From the NCBI GenBank assembly GCA_023150555.1, contig JAKLKQ010000022.1, positions 35,284 to 99,283 of the forward strand: a DNA stretch of 64,000 bases, read 5' to 3'. The first letter of the stretch is position 1; every line of letters begins with the position of its first letter. Position numbers and translations under genes: made by a program. The notes under the pieces were generated by a model, which ran no database searches, had not been told where the DNA came from, and saw nothing but the letters and a program-made list of their open reading frames with translations. Shown here piece by piece: positions 17,330 to 25,405 of this stretch. The stretch is from Planctomycetota bacterium. GTDB taxonomy: Bacteria; Planctomycetota; SZUA-567; H5-PLA8.

Positions 17330-17492
17330 GTTCAGCGGACTCCGGTGAGGGAATCGGCACGGCGTCGCATCGAGCGGCCTCCGGACGGCACAGCGCGAAG
17401 AGCAGCGTTCGCGCGTCCGGATGCTCTTTTAAGCGGATTCCGCCTGCAAGCGATTTCCGGCGGGAACGAACCCTGTTGGTTGCCGGTGAGGG

Positions 17493-17498
17493 TATAAT
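17493..17498 (+). promoter_or_regulatory. consensus -10 box close to start codon
   Basis: A perfect TATAAT ends six bases before the ATG at 17505, which predicts a leaderless transcript. No good -35 is found at 16-18 bases; TTGGTT lies only 11 bases upstream. Confidence 0.45.
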
Positions 17499-17504
17499 CT
17501 CCGC

Positions 17505-17876
17505 ATGACCCAAGCCCCGCGCGGCCGCCCGTGGTTCCAGTTGCACCTCAGCACCTGCGTCGTGCTGATGCTGGCGGCGGGAGTGCTAGTGGGTGCGAAT
17601 TTTGTGCCGAGCACGCGCGCGGTCGTATGGATTCCCTTCGCCGATCATCCATCTTTCAGCGACAGTGGGTCCGGAAATCCGAACGCGGATGGCTGGGGAT
17701 GGCCCATGACCTTTCGGGTTCTGAACGTTCTTGGTGAGCCGCTTTGGCGTATCGAGGGCGTAGTGTTCGACGTATTGGTTGCGCTGGGCATTATTTTCTC
17801 CCTTGGGTTCGCCATCGAATGGCGCATCCGCCGCCGCGCCGACGACGAAGCGGAGTTCCGGGAGTCGATTGGATGA
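17505..17876 (+). CDS. small membrane protein of the 'QLHLST' family
   Basis: 123 residues. A short basic N-tail is followed by WFQLHLSTCVVLMLAAG at the entry of the first membrane helix. An outside loop of about 50 residues comes next, then a second helix (about 90-110) and a basic cytoplasmic tail. Four proteins in this window share this N-terminal motif. Function is unknown; I associate the motif with planctomycete genomes. A consensus TATAAT lies six bases upstream and no ribosome site is seen, consistent with leaderless expression. Its stop overlaps the ATG of the next, related gene (ATGA). Confidence 0.75.
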   Translation: MTQAPRGRPWFQLHLSTCVVLMLAAGVLVGANFVPSTRAVVWIPFADHPSFSDSGSGNPNADGWGWPMTFRVLNVLGEPLWRIEGVVFDVLVALGIIFSLGFAIEWRIRRRADDEAEFRESIG

Positions 17877-18172
17877 GCGAGCCAACTTCGGAGAATCGCG
17901 CGCGCACGCAGATTCACCTGAGCACCGCCATCGCGCTCACCGTCGTCATCGGCGGATTGACCGGCCTCTGGCTTTGGATCCTCGACTACTTCGGGACGCA
18001 AGCGCGGCCCAAGGATCCGTCCTTCGATCCGACACAGTGCAAGCACATGGCAGTCTTCCTGAGCGTGCTCGGCGCGGCCACGCCGGTGGCGATCTGGCTC
18101 ACCTTCGCACTGGGCGAGTCCCTGGCGCGCCGATGGCACGAGCGCGGCAAGAAATCGACCCCGCCGGTTTGA
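17873..18172 (+). CDS. small two-helix membrane protein of the 'QLHLST' family
   Basis: 99 residues starting at the ATG that overlaps the stop of the preceding gene. The motif is degenerate here (TQIHLSTAIALTVVIGG) and is followed by a first helix, an outside loop with one Cys and a second helix near residues 62-84. A basic tail ends the protein. Coupling to a homologous neighbour suggests the two may form a heteromer. No enzyme motif is present. Confidence 0.7.
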   Translation: MSEPTSENRARTQIHLSTAIALTVVIGGLTGLWLWILDYFGTQARPKDPSFDPTQCKHMAVFLSVLGAATPVAIWLTFALGESLARRWHERGKKSTPPV

Positions 18173-18221
18173 CATCCTCCATTTCGTGGGGTTTATTGCC
18201 TCAATTAAGGAGGCCGTATCG

Positions 18222-18332
18222 ATGTTTTTCGTCCTTCAATTCCACGCGGCCCAGCCGCAACTCGCCGGGAGGATCCTCGGGCAGGGCGCGACCTTGCCCG
18301 GTCGCGACGTCCCGCGCGATCCCCAATTGTAA
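18222..18332 (+). CDS. possible 36-residue small protein or leader ORF
   Basis: ATG at 18222 preceded by a full AAGGAGG eight bases upstream, in a 341-bp gap before the EF-Tu gene. It encodes MFFVLQFHAAQPQLAGRIL and ends DVPRDPQL. The strong ribosome site is the only evidence; there is no homologue I recognise. It could be a leader peptide for the downstream EF-Tu gene. A GC-rich hairpin without T-run lies at 18422-18440, between this ORF and the EF-Tu start. Confidence 0.35.
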   Translation: MFFVLQFHAAQPQLAGRILGQGATLPGRDVPRDPQL

Positions 18333-18513
18333 GCATCATTTAGCTGTCTAATTTCCGCGTTCCGAGCGTGCGTGCGCCTTGTCGCGCCGCACCGCCGAGT
18401 TGCGCTCAATTTCACTCTGTCCGCCCGGCTCCGCCGGGCGCGGAGTTCCATCGTCCCTTGTCTTTTCACAATGCAGGCCGGCTCGCGGAAGCGCGCCGGA
18501 AAGGAGCATTCCC

Positions 18514-19734
18514 ATGAGCAAGCTGAGCTTCGTCCGCAACAAGGTCCCCATCAACGTCGGCACCATCGGGCACATCGACCACGGCAAGTCGACGCTCACC
18601 GCGGCCATCGTCGCCGTGCAGTCCGCGCGCGGGCTGGCGAAGCCGATGAGCTACGAGCAGGTCACGGCCGGCGGCGTGCGGCGCGACAAGAACAAGACCG
18701 TGACGATCCACCTCTCGCACGCCGAGTACGAGACGGAGGCGCGGCACTACAGCCACGTCGACTGCCCGGGCCACGCCGACTACATCAAGAACATGATCGT
18801 CGGCGCGGCGCAGATGGACGGCGCCGTGCTGGTGGTCGGCGCGGACGAAGGCCCCATGCCGCAGACGCGCGAGCACCTGATCCTCGCGCGGCAGGTGAAC
18901 GTGCCGGCCGTCGTGGTCTTCCTCAACAAGGTGGACCTGGTGGCCGAGGAGGAGCTGCTGGAGCTCGTGGAGTTGGAGGTCCGCGAGTTGCTCACGCGCT
19001 GCGGCTTCCCGGGCGCCGAGGTGCCGGTGGTGCGCGGGCAGGCGCGCGCGGCGCTGGACGCTCCGGAGGATCCGGCGGCTGCGGCGGGCATCGTCGCGCT
19101 GCTGGAGGCCATGGACGGCTACATCCCCGTGCCCGAGCGGCGCGAGGACCTGCCGTTCCTGATGCCCGTCGAGAAGGCGTTCCACATCGACGGCCTGGGA
19201 ACGGTGGTGACCGGCCTGGTCGAGCGCGGCGTGCTGCGCACAGGACAGAAGGTGCAGCTGGTGGGCCTGCGCGCCGAGCCGCTGGAGACGACCTGCACCG
19301 GCATCGAGAAGTTCAACAAGGTGCTGGACGAGGCGCGGGCCGGCGACAGCGTCGGCTTAAGGCTGCGCAGCGTGGAGTTGAAGGACGTGCGGCGCGGGCA
19401 GGTGGTCGCCGTGCCGGGCAGCGTGGCGTCGTGCAGGCGCTTTCGCGCGCAGGTGTACCTCTTGAACAAGGACGAAGGCGGGCGCCACACGCCGGTCTTC
19501 GCCGGCTACCAGCCGCAGTTCTTCTTCCGCACCACCAGCGTGACCGGCAACGTCCGGGTGCTGGCCGCGGAAGGCGGGCAGGCCGTGGACATGGGCATGC
19601 CCGGCGACCACGTGCAGATGGACGTGGAACTGCGGAAGGACGCGCCGGTGGCGATGGCCGAGAACCTTCGCTTCGCCATTCGCGAAGGCAACCGGACGGT
19701 CGGCCAGGGCGTGGTGACCGCGATCCTGGAATAG
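18514..19734 (+). CDS. tuf: elongation factor Tu with altered switch I
   Basis: 406-residue translational GTPase, close to full EF-Tu length. GHIDHGKS (19-26) is the P-loop, DCPGH (83-87) is G3 and NKVD (138-141) is G4. Domains 2 and 3 are present, with [16 protein letters not shown] and [10 protein letters not shown] motifs. The effector loop is unusual: residues 53-65 read [13 protein letters not shown] in place of the usual 'EERERGITI', keeping the Mg-binding Thr. G5 is also changed (RGQARAAL instead of RGSALKAL). I recall a similar switch I in planctomycete EF-Tu. The gene is monocistronic with AAGGAG before its ATG and a strong terminator. It may be the main EF-Tu or a divergent second copy. 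Confidence 0.9.
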   Translation: MSKLSFVRNKVPINVGTIGHIDHGKSTLTAAIVAVQSARGLAKPMSYEQVTAGGVRRDKNKTVTIHLSHAEYETEARHYSHVDCPGHADYIKNMIVGAAQMDGAVLVVGADEGPMPQTREHLILARQVNVPAVVVFLNKVDLVAEEELLELVELEVRELLTRCGFPGAEVPVVRGQARAALDAPEDPAAAAGIVALLEAMDGYIPVPERREDLPFLMPVEKAFHIDGLGTVVTGLVERGVLRTGQKVQLVGLRAEPLETTCTGIEKFNKVLDEARAGDSVGLRLRSVELKDVRRGQVVAVPGSVASCRRFRAQVYLLNKDEGGRHTPVFAGYQPQFFFRTTSVTGNVRVLAAEGGQAVDMGMPGDHVQMDVELRKDAPVAMAENLRFAIREGNRTVGQGVVTAILE

Positions 19735-19757
19735 AACGCTGGAAGGAATATCGAACC

Positions 19758-19807
19758 GCCCCCTCCCGGCAGCTTCCTTAAGGGGCTCTGCCGGGAGGGG
19801 GCAATTT
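19758..19807 (+). terminator. intrinsic terminator after EF-Tu
   Basis: Perfect 15-bp stem (GCCCCCTCCCGGCAG / CTGCCGGGAGGGGGC) with a 15-base loop, followed by AATTT. Confidence 0.85.
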
Positions 19808-19866
19808 CGCGCAAGGAATCCGCCCTGGCTTCGTAAAACCTGACGAGGGCGGCGGGAGGTTCGGCT

Positions 19867-20340
19867 ATGCGCATGCGGTTCAGGGTTGCGGAGCGCCCGA
19901 AAGTACAGCTGCACCTGAGCACCTGCGTTGTGTTGATGATGGTCTTCGGCGCCATGATCGGGATGAATATTCTGCCCGAGGAAGTCTTTCTGTACGAATA
20001 CAACTCCGAGCTGTACGCACCGCGCATCACGCCGGAGCAGGCGCGGCCAAGCGAAACCTACATTCGCGGATACCAGTACGGCTGCCCCATGCCGGTCTAC
20101 ATGCAGAAGGAGGAGGTCCGCGCGGAGAACGGCGATTGGCAGGCACATGCAATGAAAGGCGAGTTCATGATGCCTTTCTTATCAATTCCCTTGAACATCA
20201 TGGTGTGGCTGGGGATCATGGTTGCCGGCGCGTTCGCAATGGAGGAGTACAACCACAACCGCAAGCGCACGTACAAGAAGCGCCCGCGAGAGGTCCCCGC
20301 CTTGACACCCGGGCCGGGCGGGGTAGAGTGCCACCCATGA
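19867..20340 (+). CDS. membrane protein of the 'QLHLST' family
   Basis: 157 residues with VQLHLSTCVVLMMVFGAMIG at the start of helix one. An outside loop of about 80 residues is rich in Tyr and Glu, and a second helix lies at about 115-133. A very basic tail follows. The ATG has GGGAGG seven bases upstream. It sits alone between the EF-Tu terminator and aspS. Function unknown; third member of the family in the window. Confidence 0.7.
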   Translation: MRMRFRVAERPKVQLHLSTCVVLMMVFGAMIGMNILPEEVFLYEYNSELYAPRITPEQARPSETYIRGYQYGCPMPVYMQKEEVRAENGDWQAHAMKGEFMMPFLSIPLNIMVWLGIMVAGAFAMEEYNHNRKRTYKKRPREVPALTPGPGGVECHP

Positions 20341-20539
20341 TTACGGCATGCGGCACCACCAATCTGAACAATCGCAACGATAATGCGGCCCCCCGCCGCT
20401 AAATAAAACCCCTACATCCCAGTGACCGTTCAAGCCCTCAACAAGGGGCGCCGTTTGTGTCCTTTTACCCGCGCGCGGTTGAAGTAATCTGGTCGGCCGC
20501 CGCTTCATGCTGACGAGTGAGATTTTAAGGAGATACGCT

Positions 20540-22390
20540 GTGCCTACGCTGCGCCCGAACAAGTACCGCACCCACACCTGCGGGGAACTCCGCGAGACCG
20601 ACGTCGGCAAGGAGGTGGTGCTCTCCGGCTGGGTCGAGTCCAACCGCGACATGGGCGGCGTGATCTTCATCGACCTGCGCGACCGCCACGGCATCACGCA
20701 ATGCGTCTTCGACCCCAAGCGCAGCGGCCAGGCCGCGCACGACGACGCGGCGAAGCTGCGTGGCGAATGGGTGGTGCGCGTGAAGGGCACGGTCGGCAAG
20801 CGCCCGCCGGAGATGATCAACACGAAGCTCGAGACGGGGCTGATCGAAGTCGACGGCACCGAGGTGGAAGTGCTGAACGAGGCCAAGACGCCGCCGATCG
20901 AGATCCGGGACGACCTGGACGCCAACGAGGACGTGCGTCTGAAGTACCGCTACCTCGACCTGCGCCGCGGCAAGATGCAGCGCGTGCTGAAGATGCGCCA
21001 CAAGGCCGCCATGGCCACGCGGAACTTCCTGACCGCGCAGGGCTTCACCGAGGTCGAGACGCCCTTCATGATCAAGTGGACGCCCGGCGGCGCGCGGCCC
21101 TTCCTGGTTCCGTCGCGCCTGAACCTGGGGAAGTTCTACGCGCTGGCCGAGAGTCCGCAGCTGTTCAAGCAGCTGCTGATGGTCGCCGGCACCGACCGCT
21201 ACTACCAGATCGTGCGCTGCTTCCGCGACGAGGACCTGCGCATTGACCGGCAGCCCGAGTTCACACAGGTCGACCTGGAGATGTCCTTCGTCGAACAGGA
21301 CGACATCTTCACCGTCGTCGAAGGCATCATGGCCTCGGTCTGGAAGGACGTGCTGGGCATCGAGATCAAGACGCCCTTCGAGCGCGTGCCGTACGACACC
21401 GCGATGGCGCGCTGGGGCAACGACAAGCCCGACCGGCGCTTCGGCCTCGAGCATGTCGTCCTGACGGACCTCGTCAAGAAGCACGACGGCGGCGGCATCA
21501 AGATCATGAAAACGGTCGTCGATGCGGGCGGCATCGTGAAGGGCATTCGCCTGCCGAAAGAGTTCGCCGAGGCGACGCCGCGCGCGCAGATCGACAAGCT
21601 GGAGACGTTCGTCAAGGGCATGGGCGCGAAGGGCCTGGCGTGGGCGCGCATCGAGAACGGCGGAAGCTGGGGCAAGGCGCCGCTGGCCAAGGCCATCAAC
21701 GACGCCATGCGCACGGAACTCAACGCGGCGATGGGCGCACAGGACGGCGACCTGCTCTTCTTCCAGTTCGGCCCCGAAGCCATGGTGCAGACCGTGATGG
21801 CCAACCTGCGCCTGCACCTCGGCAAGAAGCACGGCCTGATCCCCGAGTTCGGTTCGGCCGGCACGTGGGACTTCTTCTGGGTCGTCGACCCGCCCTTGTT
21901 CGAGTACGACGAGGAAGCCAAGAAGTGGGCCGCCGCGCACCACGCCTTCACCATGCCGCGCGCCGAGGACATGCCGTATCTGCAGAGCGACCCCGGCCGC
22001 GTGAAGTGTACGCGCTACGACTTGGTGCTGAACGGCTACGAGATCGCCGGCGGCAGCGTCCGTATCCACCGCGGCGACATCCAGTCCGCGGTCTTCAGGG
22101 CCATGGGCATCGACGAAGAAGAAGTGCGCGAGAAGTTCGCGTTCCTGCTCGACGCCTTCCAATACGGCGCGCCTCCACACGGCGGCATCGCGGTCGGCTG
22201 GGACCGCCTGGTGTGGCTCCTGACCGAGACCGAGGCCATGCGCGACGTCTTCGCCTTCCCGAAGAACAACCGCGGCGTGGACATGATGAACGGCTCGCCG
22301 GCGGTCGTCGACGCGCAGCTGATGAAGGACGTCGCGATCCAGTCGGTCGCGCCCGAAGAGGAACCGGCCGAGAAGCCGGCGCAGGCCTGA
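20540..22390 (+). CDS. aspS: aspartyl-tRNA synthetase, bacterial type
   Basis: 616 residues from a GTG start chosen because AAGGAG (20527-20532) lies seven bases upstream and homology begins directly after it; an ATG at 20507 would add 11 unrelated residues. The N-terminal OB-fold carries VLSGWVESNRDMGGVIFIDLRDR. Class II motif 2 is CFRDEDLRIDRQPEFTQ and motif 3 is GIAVGWDRLVWLL. Between them lies the bacterial GAD insertion (about residues 300-420). It charges tRNA-Asp. Whether it is discriminating or also charges tRNA-Asn cannot be decided reliably here. The carbonic anhydrase follows after 15 bp. Confidence 0.96.
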   Translation: MPTLRPNKYRTHTCGELRETDVGKEVVLSGWVESNRDMGGVIFIDLRDRHGITQCVFDPKRSGQAAHDDAAKLRGEWVVRVKGTVGKRPPEMINTKLETGLIEVDGTEVEVLNEAKTPPIEIRDDLDANEDVRLKYRYLDLRRGKMQRVLKMRHKAAMATRNFLTAQGFTEVETPFMIKWTPGGARPFLVPSRLNLGKFYALAESPQLFKQLLMVAGTDRYYQIVRCFRDEDLRIDRQPEFTQVDLEMSFVEQDDIFTVVEGIMASVWKDVLGIEIKTPFERVPYDTAMARWGNDKPDRRFGLEHVVLTDLVKKHDGGGIKIMKTVVDAGGIVKGIRLPKEFAEATPRAQIDKLETFVKGMGAKGLAWARIENGGSWGKAPLAKAINDAMRTELNAAMGAQDGDLLFFQFGPEAMVQTVMANLRLHLGKKHGLIPEFGSAGTWDFFWVVDPPLFEYDEEAKKWAAAHHAFTMPRAEDMPYLQSDPGRVKCTRYDLVLNGYEIAGGSVRIHRGDIQSAVFRAMGIDEEEVREKFAFLLDAFQYGAPPHGGIAVGWDRLVWLLTETEAMRDVFAFPKNNRGVDMMNGSPAVVDAQLMKDVAIQSVAPEEEPAEKPAQA

Positions 22391-22405
22391 CGAAACGAGG
22401 CGGCC

Positions 22406-23047
22406 ATGGATTACCATAGTTACGAAGACCTGCTGGCGAACAACAAGCGCTGGGTTGCCGAGCGCCTGGGCGAGGACCCCGACTACTTCGCCAAACTCGC
22501 GCAGGGCCAGCAGCCGCCGTTCCTGTACATCGGTTGCAGCGACAGCCGCAAGCCGCTGAACACGATGACGCAGACCAAGCCCGGCGAGGTCTTCATCCAC
22601 CGCAACATCGCCAACCAGGTCTCGCTCACCGACATGAACCTGCTCTCGGTGCTCGAGTACGCCATCGAGACGCTGAAGGTCAAGCACGTGATCGTCTGCG
22701 GTCACCAGAACTGCGGCGGCATCGAGGCCGCCTACCGCGGCACGGCGACGGGCCTGGTCGAAAACTGGGTCACGCCGATCAAGGACCTCTGCGTCGTCCA
22801 CCGCGAGGAACTCGACGCGCTCCCCGACGACGCCGCGCGGCTGAACCGCCTGGCCGAGTTGAACGTGCTGTCGCAAGTGCGCAACGTCCTGAAGACGTCC
22901 GTTGTGCACAAAGCCGTGAAGCAGGGCACGCTCCCGCGCCTGCACGGCTGGATCTTCCAGATCAATTCGGGCTTGATCTACGAGCTAAAGCTGCCGGTCG
23001 CCGAGTGGAAAGCGCTGGGCCTGCTGCCCGACGACTATCCGGCCTGA
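22406..23047 (+). CDS. beta-class carbonic anhydrase
   Basis: 213 residues. Zinc ligands are in CSDSR (Cys44, Asp46) and CGHQNCGG (His and second Cys near residues 98-101). HRNIANQV and SVLEYAIETLKVKHVIVCGH are the normal family blocks. It interconverts CO2 and bicarbonate in the cytoplasm. GAGG lies five bases before the ATG, and the gene follows aspS closely, so they are probably cotranscribed. Its 3' end overlaps the convergent gene by 13 bp. Confidence 0.94.
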   Translation: MDYHSYEDLLANNKRWVAERLGEDPDYFAKLAQGQQPPFLYIGCSDSRKPLNTMTQTKPGEVFIHRNIANQVSLTDMNLLSVLEYAIETLKVKHVIVCGHQNCGGIEAAYRGTATGLVENWVTPIKDLCVVHREELDALPDDAARLNRLAELNVLSQVRNVLKTSVVHKAVKQGTLPRLHGWIFQINSGLIYELKLPVAEWKALGLLPDDYPA

Positions 23048-24324
23048 CCTTCCGTCTCCATCGTTCGATACACCTGCCGGCCCCACGCCAGATCGTCCGG
23101 AAAGAGCAAGCTGCCGGTCATGCGCCAGCAGCCTCCGGCGCGGATATGTGCGATCATCGCGCGCTGCAGCGAGGACGTTTGTGGCGCGGCGTCGAGGTCC
23201 CGCACCGGGCCGTCAAAGACGCGTTCGAAGTGCTGCGCGTCGCTGGCGCGAGGCATCGGCGTGAGGTGGAACTCACACAGGAAGCGCACGATGTTTGCGT
23301 CGGGCTTCAGGTGCGCTTCGAACTGCGGGTCCAGCAGCCAGCTGTAGCACGTGAAAGCACGGTTCTTGAAATGCGGAAAGAACTTCGGAAAGAATTCCAG
23401 CGCCTGCCGGTAGCTGGCGCCGCATTCGTCGAAACTCATCGGCCCGGTCGCGGCGATGTGCGTGCCCAGCGTCGGGTCGCCCGGCGCGAGGATGGCCTCC
23501 CATTCGGCGGCCGGCCATTCGTCTGGCGCGCGCTGCGCTTCGCCGCGCGCGCTGATGCGGTGCCCGCGGATGGCCTCCGCGCCGGCCTCGAAGCGCGCCG
23601 TCCAGGCCTGCGCGTCCTCGCGGCCGTCGGCGTCGAAGAACTGCCCGTCGGCGCGAAAGCGCGCGCCGTCGTCGGCCAGCACCACAACGCGGCGCGATTC
23701 CTTATGGCGGAAGGCGCGGAAGGGCTGCGCGAAGGCGCTGAACTCGAATTGCAGCCGCCCCAGCTTGAAGAGTTCGCAGGTGAAGTGGTGGCGCAGCCAG
23801 CCCAGTTGCCGAAAGCACCAGCGCCCGTGCAGGCGGCGGCCTTCGCGCATCCACAGTTCCAGGTCGGAGAGCGTATCGATCGTGACCGCAGGGTCGATGC
23901 CCTTCGCCAGGTGCGTATTCAGCACGCGAGGCACGCCCGACAGAAGTACCACGGCCCAAAAGAGGTCGCGGCCGGGCGGGGCGGCGATCTCCGCGGGCTC
24001 GGTAAGATTCGGCCAGTCCTTGGCTCGAGCACGGGCGCCCTCGGTGCGTATGAACAGCTCATGGTGCGCGAACCAGGCCAGCCGGCGCAGTGCTTCGTCG
24101 CCGCGGATCTTCTGTGCCGCCGGCCGAAGCGCCTCGACCGCGTCTGGTGCCATGCGCAGCGTCCACGCCGTCGCGTCGACGTAGGCGTCTTCGAGGAACC
24201 CAAGGCGGTCGGTCGAGAGCCGCGCCTGGACGCCGTCCCAGGCGGCGGCCCAGCTCCCAGGCGCCTCCTTTATAGAGAGCGCATCGAGCACGGCGGGAAG
24301 GCGGGTGAAGTCCGGAGCGTTCAT
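23035..24324 (-). CDS. GNAT-like acyltransferase domain protein (NAT_N/GNAT_C type)
   Basis: 429 residues without signal or membrane segments. The C-terminal half carries the pattern I know from the GNAT_C family: PTLGTHIAATGPMSFDECG, then FFPKFFPHFKNRAFTCYSWLLDPQ and a 'DANIVRFLCEFHL' strand. The N-terminal half is helical, as in NAT_N. Members are predicted N-acyltransferases of unknown substrate. It starts 13 bp after the UbiA gene on the same strand, so the two are likely one transcript. No clear Shine-Dalgarno precedes the ATG. A -10-like TAGACT lies seven bases upstream but inside the UbiA/acyltransferase junction. Confidence 0.7.
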   Translation of the reverse strand: MNAPDFTRLPAVLDALSIKEAPGSWAAAWDGVQARLSTDRLGFLEDAYVDATAWTLRMAPDAVEALRPAAQKIRGDEALRRLAWFAHHELFIRTEGARARAKDWPNLTEPAEIAAPPGRDLFWAVVLLSGVPRVLNTHLAKGIDPAVTIDTLSDLELWMREGRRLHGRWCFRQLGWLRHHFTCELFKLGRLQFEFSAFAQPFRAFRHKESRRVVVLADDGARFRADGQFFDADGREDAQAWTARFEAGAEAIRGHRISARGEAQRAPDEWPAAEWEAILAPGDPTLGTHIAATGPMSFDECGASYRQALEFFPKFFPHFKNRAFTCYSWLLDPQFEAHLKPDANIVRFLCEFHLTPMPRASDAQHFERVFDGPVRDLDAAPQTSSLQRAMIAHIRAGGCWRMTGSLLFPDDLAWGRQVYRTMETEGQAG

Positions 24325-24337
24325 GCCGAGGAGTCTA

Positions 24338-25342
24338 TTAAAGGAGGTAGACGAGGGCCAGTCCGGCCTGCGCGCACATCATCAGGACGTACATCATCGT
24401 CCAGGCGGGGTGGTTGCGCTCGTTGCCCAGGCGCTGCGGGTCGCGCACCAGCAGCCAGCCGGTGAACGCGCCGATCAGGAAGAGCACGGCGCCGAGCACC
24501 GACAGCGAAACAAACGGCGCGTGGAGCCAGCCGAGAGTGCCCATCACCGGCAGCGCCAGCCACGGTACGCTGAGGCATACGGCAGTGAAGTACGCAGCGC
24601 GCGTGAAGCCCCACGCGACGGGCAGCGAACGTACGCCGCAAGCCTCGTCGTGCGCCGCATCGCTGAAGTCCTTGGTCGTCACCGCGCCCAGCGTGAAGAC
24701 GAAAAAGACGCCGCCGATCAGCCAGGGCTCGGGATCGAACGGGTGGAACGCCGGCAGCACGCAGGTCCAGCCGGCGACCTTGAGCAGCAGGCCGCGCGCG
24801 CTGGCCACCGTCAGGTTGGCGGCCAAGCCCCAACGTTTGGTCCGGACCGGCGGCAGGCTGTAGGCCGTGGTCAGCACCGCCGCGCCCAGCGCGCAGTAGA
24901 GGAACTCGGGACCGAACTGCGGCAATCGCGCGCCCATGGCCCACACCAGCCCTGCGATCAGGCCGGCCAAGGCGGTCGCGAGCGCAGCACCCTTGCTCAG
25001 CGCGCCCCGCACCAGCGGGCGTTCGGGCTTGGCGCGCTTGTCGATCTCCAGATCGCAGAGCTGGTTCAGCGCGTTGCTGTAGACGTTCAGAGCGATCGCC
25101 GCCAGTACGCCCAGCGTGACGCTGGCGCCGACCGTGCGAGTCTCGTCCATGGCATGACGCGAAGCCCAAGCGTTCAATTCGGCAAGCACGTCGCCGATGC
25201 TGTAGTCCGCGCCGCGCGTGCGACGGTAGGCGCCGACGGCCACCGCCGCGCTGGACAGCACGCCCAGCGCGGGCGGCAGGCAGGTGAAGGGCCGCGCGAG
25301 CTGCCAGACCGCGCGCGCCTTTTCTTTAAAGGCCATGAGCAT
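24338..25342 (-). CDS. UbiA-family prenyltransferase
   Basis: 334 residues, about nine membrane helices. Two Asp-rich motifs face the active site: NQLCDLEIDKRAKPERPL (NxxxDxxxD) near residue 91, and TKDFSDAAHDEACGVRSLPV, which has the family pattern 'KDxxDxxxD..G..(S/T)LPV'. Such enzymes transfer a polyprenyl group from its diphosphate to an aromatic ring, glycerol phosphate or tetrapyrrole. The acceptor is not evident; the coupled acyltransferase-like gene gives no further clue. AGGA lies ten bases before the ATG. It is divergent from the CocE-type hydrolase, 63 bp away. Confidence 0.88.
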   Translation of the reverse strand: MLMAFKEKARAVWQLARPFTCLPPALGVLSSAAVAVGAYRRTRGADYSIGDVLAELNAWASRHAMDETRTVGASVTLGVLAAIALNVYSNALNQLCDLEIDKRAKPERPLVRGALSKGAALATALAGLIAGLVWAMGARLPQFGPEFLYCALGAAVLTTAYSLPPVRTKRWGLAANLTVASARGLLLKVAGWTCVLPAFHPFDPEPWLIGGVFFVFTLGAVTTKDFSDAAHDEACGVRSLPVAWGFTRAAYFTAVCLSVPWLALPVMGTLGWLHAPFVSLSVLGAVLFLIGAFTGWLLVRDPQRLGNERNHPAWTMMYVLMMCAQAGLALVYLL

Positions 25343-25405
25343 CGGTTATCCTGGCTCGCGCCAATCCGGCAAGACGAGAACCCCGCCGCGCTGAAAGGAG
25401 AGATC

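Noticed and set aside
20338..20403. 21-codon ORF overlapping the stop of the 'QLHLST' gene by ATGA
   Set aside because: Overlap arises from a chance ATGA; peptide is Asn/Arg-rich, no ribosome site and no further support.
20341..20539. Possible T-box riboswitch in the aspS leader
   Set aside because: No T-box core (AGGGTGGNACCGCG-like) sequence or matching antiterminator found; only a normal ribosome site.
24305..25405. N-terminal extension of the CocE-type hydrolase
   Set aside because: Antisense to the UbiA and acyltransferase genes, Arg/Gln/His-rich; a GTG with AAAGGAG at 25406 matches where family homology starts.
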